A stretch of DNA of 64,000 nt from Gavia stellata (Eukaryota; Chordata; Aves; Gaviiformes; Gaviidae): contig NC_082606.1 of the NCBI RefSeq assembly GCF_030936135.1, forward strand, positions 4,287,255 through 4,351,254, in the 5' to 3' direction. How positions within the stretch are numbered: the first letter of the stretch is position 1; each line of letters opens with the position of its first letter. Below are positions 47,130 to 64,000 of the stretch, one piece after another. The notes beneath the pieces were generated by a model that did not search any database, was not told where the DNA came from, and saw nothing but the letters and a program-made list of their open reading frames with translations. The position numbers and the translations under genes are program-made.

Positions 47130-48440
47130 ATTTAATCAGGCACAGGCCCTGAAGGAGGTTTGCCACCTCCTTCAGCTCTTCCCTCTGCAGCCCTCTCTCA
47201 GGGCTTGGGAGTTTTAGGTAGTGCTCTGAGGCCAGGAAGCTGGAATATGCAGTACAGATGCTTTTCTTCTATTATAGAGGCATTTGAGACAAAGTAAATT
47301 GTCCATTCAGATGCTTGCAGTGCTGGACCTGGTTAGCTTTTGCTGTAAAGCAGTAGTACTTTTTGGCATCTGATGTGAAAATCGTGGCAGAATAAATTTT
47401 AGAGGTGAACCTGTGCCAAGGCTGTGGCAAAGCCGAAAAGCCTTTTTGATCAATTTGCCTTTTGCTTTCCTATGGGGCGCCTCAGAAATGCAGAACGAAT
47501 CACTGACATGCTGCAGATCACTGCTTATTCTTGGAAGAAAGGTCCCATGGCCATAATTGTTCAGAGGTTTGTTTTTTTTTTTTTTTCTCTAAACCACTTC
47601 AGGATGGGAAGGAAGAAACTGCATTCGTGGCTTGCTATCTAGCGATTTCCGGGATGGAAAGTCTGTCGGGCACGTCCCAAATCCATGTGTGCTCAGGGCT
47701 CCTGGGCTGGTGGATTGGTTGCTCCAGTGTGGCGGCTGCTGCCAGCTTCTCCAGGACACCAGGTTTTCAGAGAGCCACAGCACATACTTTAGCAGTGAAT
47801 TTGGCCTGAAGCATTTTGCTTCACTGATTTTTAAATCCCTCTCCTTGCCACCTGGAAAAAATCCGGAGGTATGGCAACAAGTGTGAGTCCTGGCTCAGCC
47901 CCGGCAGCACCCTGGTGCTGTGGAAGTGGCAGGCACGAAATGTTTTGCTGTGGTTCTGAGAAATTGGAGTAATAAATAATGATAAAAAAATCTACAAATT
48001 ATTCAGAGCAAAGGAGCTATTCTCCAATGCCGGTGCGGGGCAGAGCGCAGGGGGGTGTGTGAGGCAGCCGTAAATCTGCCCTGGCGAGGGGATGCTGTCC
48101 CGGGCTGGTGCTACCTGACTGGTCTTTGAAGCTGTCGGGGCGTTTGGACAACTGGTGGGTCGCGACGATTGCGAAGCGCCGTGACGTCTGGCCTCTCCTG
48201 CGCACCACACGCTCCGGCCCCATTTTGTCTCCTTTGCTCTGGCTGTGTCTCTAATGCTGGGGGGATCTGGCAACAGGCAGGCAGCTCCAGGCCCCGGCGT
48301 GCCCCCAGCCTCGGGCTGGCAGCCTGCCCGTGCCGGCCGTGCCCTCCCACACTTCTGCTGGCTGCACAGCTGCAAATAGAGGCCTTCCCCTTCTTTTTCT
48401 TCGCAGGGCATGTGTTTATTGCCTTGGGGCAGGATTTGGT
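47130..48440. other. Non-coding stretch left of the ETFA CpG island
   Basis: Mixed-composition DNA that becomes steadily more GC-rich toward ETFA. Poly-T at about 47572-47586. No gene recognised. Confidence 0.5.
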
Positions 48441-49056
48441 CTGGAGCACGGGCACTTGCACGCCTCGCTCCGCTCCCCGTCGTTTCCTTCTCTCCAAAGG
48501 GCTTCAACTCGGCGGGCGCAGCGCCGGGGCACGAGGGACAGGGAGGCCGGAGAAGGCCGCGGCCCCTTGGGGCGGGAAGGCGCACGTGCCGCGAGGTGGA
48601 GGGGCGCCCCCCTCCCCTCGAGGTGCTCCGCCGTCGCCGCGCCCTGACAGCCGCGGCGACCTCGCTCTGCCCTGCGGCGCCGCGCGGACAGCGAGGGCGC
48701 GGTGCCGGGCGCGGGGGGGGGGGGGACAGCCGCCCGTGCGCGGGGTCGGGGGTTGCAGAGCGCTCCGCGCGGACCCACGGGGCGGGCGCCGCCCCGCCCC
48801 TGCAGTGCCGGCTGTCGGTGTTGACGTAGCCCAGTTCTCCGCCGCTCGCAATAAAGAACCGTCCCGCGCGCGGCTGCTTCGCGCTCGCGCCAGCCCCAAC
48901 CGCCCCGCGTGCCCCGCCGACGGCCCCGCGCGAGCCGCTCCAACCGCCACGGCACGCGCCCTCCAGCTGCCGCTGGGATGGGATGGGGGGGGGGGGCACT
49001 CTGCCGCTGCCCATTGGCCCGCCGCTCCGGCCAATGAGGCGGCGGGGTGGGGCGCG

Positions 49057-49070
49057 GCTCTCGCGAGAGC
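49057..49070. promoter_or_regulatory. ETFA: TCTCGCGAGA palindromic promoter element
   Basis: GCTCTCGCGAGAGC is a 14-bp perfect palindrome ending 25 bp before the ETFA start codon. Its core TCTCGCGAGA is the known element bound by BANP (formerly credited to Kaiso) in CpG-island promoters of essential genes. Confidence 0.8.
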
Positions 49071-49095
49071 GGAGCGGGGCCGGGGCGGTGGAACC

Positions 49096-64000
<14,905 letters not shown>

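Larger units (their letters stand above)
39608..49095. other. ISL2-ETFA intergenic region, 9.5 kb
   Basis: The divergent spacer between the ISL2 and ETFA start codons. After the ISL2 CpG island (to about 40560) comes moderate-GC DNA without a recognisable gene. It holds a CR1 remnant at 42208, a G12 run at 42183-42194, an AT-rich block at about 42540-43450 with homeodomain-like motifs, and further AT-rich blocks at about 45600-47000. The ETFA CpG island starts near 48440. Open frames of up to 170 codons (for example 41710-42210 and 44080-44592, minus) resemble no protein I know. Confidence 0.7.

Overview
This window is vertebrate nuclear DNA, most probably from a bird. Three genes with GT-AG introns can be read through their exons: the 3' end of SCAPER (+), a complete ISL2 (-) and the 5' two thirds of ETFA (+). 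Tails of CR1 LINEs, the dominant avian retroposon, lie at both ends of the window and inside ETFA introns. Promoters and the whole ISL2 gene are extremely GC-rich and CpG-rich, while introns are AT-rich. The order and orientation (SCAPER tail-to-tail with ISL2, ISL2 head-to-head with ETFA) match the mammalian arrangement as I know it for human 15q24. The species cannot be fixed from the sequence alone.

Layout: 1-9320 is SCAPER intron with a CR1 3' tail near the start. SCAPER coding exons lie at 9321-9558, 12616-12765, 29382-29573, 32258-32309 and 33992-34086, followed by a short 3' UTR with a polyA signal at 34409. About 1.4 kb of CpG island (34740-36180) with a consensus TATA box and no recognisable gene follows. 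ISL2 runs leftward from 39607 to 36931 in six exons that join to exactly 359 codons plus stop; its first intron is mostly a purine-rich tract. From 39608 to 49095 lies the 9.5-kb ISL2-ETFA intergenic region: the ISL2 CpG-island promoter, then non-coding DNA with clusters of homeodomain-type motifs, then the ETFA CpG-island promoter. ETFA exons 1-8 lie between 49096 and 63812, and the gene runs off the right edge in intron 8.

The three genes do not form a pathway. SCAPER is an ER/ribosome-associated regulator, ISL2 is a LIM-homeodomain factor of motor and retinal ganglion neurons, and ETFA is half of the mitochondrial electron-transfer flavoprotein. Their shared order is more likely held together by regulation. 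The long SCAPER introns and the ISL2-ETFA spacer contain AT-rich, TAAT-dense elements that look like developmental enhancers, plausibly serving ISL2. That is inference and needs cross-species alignment and chromatin data. I found no tRNA, rRNA, CRISPR or prokaryotic element, and no clearly new protein-coding gene.
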